DNA of 33,112 nucleotides from a virus, in IMG/VR virus record IMGVR_UViG_3300033388_002747, positions 1 through 33,112 of that record; one strand, written 5' to 3'. The translations under genes were made by a program, and so were the position numbers. This document shows, in pieces, positions 30,401-33,112 of this stretch. Position 1 is the stretch's first letter, and each line of letters opens with the position of its first letter. The notes below the pieces were generated by a model that saw only the letters and a program-made list of their open reading frames with translations, searched no databases and had not been told where the DNA came from.

Positions 30401-32860
30401 AATAAGATAATTCGAGATTTCAAAGTTGTAAGTAAAAAACTAGATCACATGTCAGAAGGTCAAGCACAACCAATCCGTGAACTCATAGAAGGTCTTGACT
30501 TAGTCCGCCGGCGTGAGAAAACTATGCGGCGATTAGAAAAAACACGGGAATATTTTGAAAATAATCCAGAAGCGGAGATCCCAGATCGTGTCAAAAAAAC
30601 TTTATCCATTCTTGATAAAAAGAATCTGAATGAATTAACTGTTGATGAATTGCATGATATACACGATGCGGTTATGCATCACGTTCATTTAGAAAAATTG
30701 AAACAAAGAATTCGAGTAGGAAAAGAGGTGCGAAGAGCTGAAAAGGTGCTTGCTTCTGGAATAGAAGAAATGCGACCGCCGAAAGGAATATTGACCGATG
30801 AAGTAACATCAAAAATGTCAGTGGTAGATAAAGCAAAATCAGTAGGCAAAAAGATTAAGAACTTTTTCGGATTGCGCCACTTCCATTATGATTTAATTGT
30901 CGAGATGATAGCGGGCAAAAACAGTACTGCTGATAAAATTTTATTTCAGGGCGTGAAAGATGGGATTCGAGAACAATTAAGGCATAGACAGAATGCTTTC
31001 AAGCAGTTTCAAACCGATCTTGAGACAGAAGGCTTCAAAGAAAAGGATGTTGGGAAATGGCTTGATGAACGGGTGAAGGTCGGACGGTTTAATCTTACCC
31101 GCAATGAACGCATGGAGATTTATAACCATGCCCAGAATTGGGATAATAGAGAATCGATGATAGAAGCTGGTATCGGTTTCAAATATGGGCCGGATGCGAA
31201 TCAAAAGTTTACGATTAGCGAAGAAGAGTTAAATCAAATCTTATCAAGTTTGACAAAAGCGGAATTGGCCTTTGCAGGGAAGCCGGTACGGAATTTGTTT
31301 GATGCTCAAGGCCAAGCGCTTGATAATATATTCAAACAAAAAAATGGTTACAGTCTTAAATTGGAAGAGAATTATTTTCCAAAAGATGTTATGCCTATTT
31401 CCCGTGGGATGGATATAGAAAAAGAATCTGCTCTTGAAATATTTAAGGGCACATGGACAAGAATTGGAGTTAAGAAGGGAATGCTTGAAAGAAGGCAGCG
31501 TGTTAAAAAACCAATTTATATACACGGTCTCACGCGGGCAATAAATGAATCAGTAATGAACGCTTCAGCTTATGTCGGGCTTGAAATGCCATTAAGCAAT
31601 GCAAGCAAACTTTTATATAATCCAGCCTACAAAAAAAACATGGTACTTTCTTATGGAAAAGAAACATGGAATGAGATAGACAAAGGATTGAGAGATATTG
31701 CTGGTGAATGGAAAAATTATACAGACTTTGAAGAAGCATTGACAAAATTGCGTGCTCGTATGTCAACGGCTATCCTAGGTTTGAATCCATTTGTCATGGT
31801 AAAGCAACCACTTTCTTATTCTGGATATTCTGTTTATGTAAAACCTGGATATTTGATTCGGGGGATGGCTGATTATGTAGCCAAAAGCAAAGAGCTAACA
31901 GAGCGGCATAAATTATATTCCCCGGAGTTTCTTGAACGTGTTGAAGCTGGATTTAGCCGAGATGTTGGGGAAGTTGCTCAAGTCAAGGGAAGGGCAGCAA
32001 AGCGTTTATTTAAGGGTAAAGCAACTATGCCAGAACGGATGATGGGAGGTATTAAATGGTTCGATCAAGCAGCAGTTACTCCTGGCATGCAGGGCGCTGT
32101 TCTTCAAGTGCTGGATGAATTTCAATCTGGAAAGTTATCAAAAACAGTAAAAGAAGCACTGGACATGAAAGATTCGAATATAAAACGAATGACAGCAGAA
32201 GATAAGATGAAAGCGGCTTATCGATATGCTGATTATGCCACGAATAGAACACAACCGACTTTTGCCGCTGAACACCGTTCTTCTCTTTCAAGAGGCACAC
32301 CAGTGGAAAAGCTATTTACACAATTCAGTTCATATACAAACCAAGCATATAATATGTTGGTTCGATCTATGATGGATACTACACGCACCAAGAAAGGAAC
32401 TGCTGAACACAAAGCAGCCGTGAAACGTACGACCGCTGCTTTTGTTTCTGTTATGGCAATTAATACGCTGGGCAATATCGGCGTGAATGAATTGCGGCGG
32501 CTAGCCTATGGCCGTAAACGGGAAGATGATGATAAACTTTATGCAAGAATCCTGTCTTCTTGGGCAGGCATGTTTTATATTGTGAGAGATTTAACCAGTT
32601 CAGTTATGAGCAAAGTGCGAAGAGGGATATTTGCGGGATATGATATTAACCTTCCGGTAGGACGTGTGGCAAATTTGTTTGGTAATGTTATGGCAAGAAG
32701 TTTCCGAATGTTAGACCTTACAACAAGCAAAAAGAAACGGAAAAAAGAAGCTTTGAAGTTTTTGGATGAATCAATGGATTTAACCTTTTCTTTGATTGGA
32801 TTGCCTTATTCTACGCCAAGAAAATTGGTTGGTAGAATAGCAAAAGAGGTTACAAAATAA
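27413..32860 (+). CDS. Giant internal virion protein with RelA/SpoT-like and ADP-ribosyltransferase-like domains
   Basis: A 1815-residue protein. Residues 200-260 are Gly/Ala-rich and hydrophobic. At 505-600 is a RelA/SpoT-like segment: D506-IQG, V534-RIK, GWRS (547-550), EVQI (564-567) and GAGHSFYK (579-586). At about 766-900 is an ADP-ribosyltransferase-like segment with IYR832AV, GDW847VTT, EHGE and a candidate catalytic E888 in WLEYGYHP. The C-terminal 350 residues (ADYATNRTQPTFAAEHRSSL, then a short gap and LFTQFSSYTNQAYN) fit podovirus large ejection proteins. It should enter the cell at infection, so these domains could modify host targets early. No lytic transglycosylase motif is seen. 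Confidence 0.85.
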   Translation: MSDDLSGFRLIEPEPEIGINLTQTIEISEGVSMPPKTEPEEDEFGFTSLEYLKPEEADVEMPDPSMQPDIVTAKQSFLDEDIQAEMDTTAILSDMMDIPLNQANQLQKGMTEHPITKQPLSVKERLAYVKDMWNMGWQDYNMAMLGWQIINNEGDVGGAWKQIESMQAGIDVDRRKEVGLFFQALGGAGRMLPIMLKSMEKGTQLGLAAGAGAAGIAAIAGQVGPQAALPEEIVTVPGAFATMFGVGMTTGSTQHIMKIEAGLACIEMIQEGIDPEIAKWSSIGVGVVNAGIEVLQIEGVLKTIPGIKQILNKSLKRGIANVIKSDVLKNLGRSAMNGVFGVVKEAGQEVAQESVTIVGTEVARELTKLLQEKDVKGKERIALQGRISTQEAVDRLWETFNQSLLSFGVTMLPGTVVSAIAEAGPKVKGPGIVAEKETGIKQPSQDLEEIYKLTEEAKPDIESKTQEIAGVFDSAEVVMRKELKKRERAEQKIETDYEGDVSKISDIQGAFVVVETTEDLKAKIQEVVKDENVVRIKNTYDYPSPVGWRSVLLNLKAPNDAVYEVQITDKDTYRADFEGAGHSFYKVIRQVDAELVEHRDSYTVEQQKEIGKITDELTDISYKYYEKAQAEGFDAAKAFALASETTEALDHISKSLPEVISSNAPLERSLQSLRTDLSNMKASVSPISQVISAIKKPLKRIIGEKKEIVKTGEEKVLEQKAKKYKTAKEFVESISIKSGQEKREAIKNWKKETGYKEVDSSFDRGDGLHSPADPEMGSPLYNLTENGTYPEDVYSVKGLKYYGTGEVAMDRRAYNIISWAEGYPSAQLKIYRAVEKGDPQKILPGDWVTTVRDYAKEHGEGTLKGEYKIVNKLVTAKDLYTSGDSWLEYGYHPQKYIPSAVYRKNKSQLTAIWNKIHKEKAIPSERKPVIGEAEIRQEIRKETIESLLQEVQIGTGKRALGKAYTIGKGVGVKERAALAKEAKEKVKIRKETSTEINKIIRDFKVVSKKLDHMSEGQAQPIRELIEGLDLVRRREKTMRRLEKTREYFENNPEAEIPDRVKKTLSILDKKNLNELTVDELHDIHDAVMHHVHLEKLKQRIRVGKEVRRAEKVLASGIEEMRPPKGILTDEVTSKMSVVDKAKSVGKKIKNFFGLRHFHYDLIVEMIAGKNSTADKILFQGVKDGIREQLRHRQNAFKQFQTDLETEGFKEKDVGKWLDERVKVGRFNLTRNERMEIYNHAQNWDNRESMIEAGIGFKYGPDANQKFTISEEELNQILSSLTKAELAFAGKPVRNLFDAQGQALDNIFKQKNGYSLKLEENYFPKDVMPISRGMDIEKESALEIFKGTWTRIGVKKGMLERRQRVKKPIYIHGLTRAINESVMNASAYVGLEMPLSNASKLLYNPAYKKNMVLSYGKETWNEIDKGLRDIAGEWKNYTDFEEALTKLRARMSTAILGLNPFVMVKQPLSYSGYSVYVKPGYLIRGMADYVAKSKELTERHKLYSPEFLERVEAGFSRDVGEVAQVKGRAAKRLFKGKATMPERMMGGIKWFDQAAVTPGMQGAVLQVLDEFQSGKLSKTVKEALDMKDSNIKRMTAEDKMKAAYRYADYATNRTQPTFAAEHRSSLSRGTPVEKLFTQFSSYTNQAYNMLVRSMMDTTRTKKGTAEHKAAVKRTTAAFVSVMAINTLGNIGVNELRRLAYGRKREDDDKLYARILSSWAGMFYIVRDLTSSVMSKVRRGIFAGYDINLPVGRVANLFGNVMARSFRMLDLTTSKKKRKKEALKFLDESMDLTFSLIGLPYSTPRKLVGRIAKEVTK

Positions 32861-33112
32861 TGGCTAAGAAAATCATTACCGACGAATATATATTCAAATC
32901 AAAAGTATGGTTTCAGGACTTTGTTGCAGCACGGTTTGGAATCAATACAGGTGAAAAGCCTACATACAACAAAGGGTTGGTAAATGAATTGCAAATCTCC
33001 AAAGCCTGGGTTAATTTTAACGGTACCGGCACAGTAGCAATTAGAGATGATTATAATGTATCGAGTATTACGGATCATGGCACGGGTGATTATTCGATTA
33101 ATTTTACAAATG
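32860..33112 (+). CDS. Tail-fibre-like protein, 3' end outside window
   Basis: The ATG overlaps the previous stop. The first 84 residues include AWVNFNGTGTVAIRDDYNVS, followed by a D-H-G-T-G-D-Y segment and FTN. This is a widespread beta-domain of phage tail fibre and tail-tip proteins. The gene runs off the window end, so length and C-terminal domain are unknown. In this genome order it would follow the internal virion proteins, as fibres do in T7-like phages. Confidence 0.8.
   Translation, partial: MAKKIITDEYIFKSKVWFQDFVAARFGINTGEKPTYNKGLVNELQISKAWVNFNGTGTVAIRDDYNVSSITDHGTGDYSINFTN

Overview
This window reads as the structural and accessory part of a podovirus genome (virion or prophage). 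All supportable genes lie on the + strand, tightly packed, with many 1-4 nt overlaps. The capsid protein, jellyroll-type cement protein, T7-gp8-like portal, tail adaptor, nozzle and very large internal virion proteins are of the Bordetella phage BPP-1 / epsilon15 kind. No integrase, polymerase, lysozyme, tRNA or CRISPR array is visible. The host is probably a Gram-negative bacterium with a periplasm and outer membrane. The signal-peptide style of the two exported proteins (AFA-AGQEE, TSFA-VD) reminds me of spirochaete (Treponema/Sphaerochaeta-like) exported proteins; that is inference only.

Layout. 1-3820: a run of small, mostly unrecognised phage genes, including a YopX-family protein with a DnaJ-like zinc region, coiled-coil and single-TM proteins, several very short ORFs, and a VRR-NUC nuclease. 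3809-3837: a sigma70-like promoter. 3872-12392: an accessory cassette with a BNR/Asp-box sialidase-like protein, a small outer-membrane beta-barrel, a periplasmic sugar-binding protein, a two-TM protein, two CUT1-type ABC permeases, a small unknown, a CMP-sialate synthetase (NeuA-like) and two tandem DUF115/Maf-type putative glycosyltransferases. 12371-14615: terminase small subunit and a large subunit split by an in-frame TAA into ATPase and nuclease ORFs. 14631-14695: terminator-like element and a good promoter. 14725-32860: small basic proteins, portal, Bbp19-like protein, scaffold, major capsid, cement, tail adaptor, a giant nozzle protein with inserted propeller repeats, and three internal virion proteins. 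The last has RelA/SpoT-like and ADP-ribosyltransferase-like domains. 32860-end: start of a tail-fibre-like gene.

How the genes may work together. The cassette can be read as a nonulosonic (sialic) acid route: release (BNR protein), outer-membrane passage (barrel), periplasmic capture and import (binding protein plus permeases, with the ATPase borrowed from the host), activation to CMP-sugar (NeuA-like) and transfer to a surface or flagellar protein (DUF115/Maf pair). Its last gene overlaps the terminase small-subunit gene, so it is knitted into the phage operon and is not simply an assembly join. This pathway is a hypothesis; only the family assignments rest directly on sequence.

The most striking other features are the seven 135-nt repeats in the nozzle gene, with a 405-nt higher-order period and one hypervariable residue per repeat, and the split terminase.
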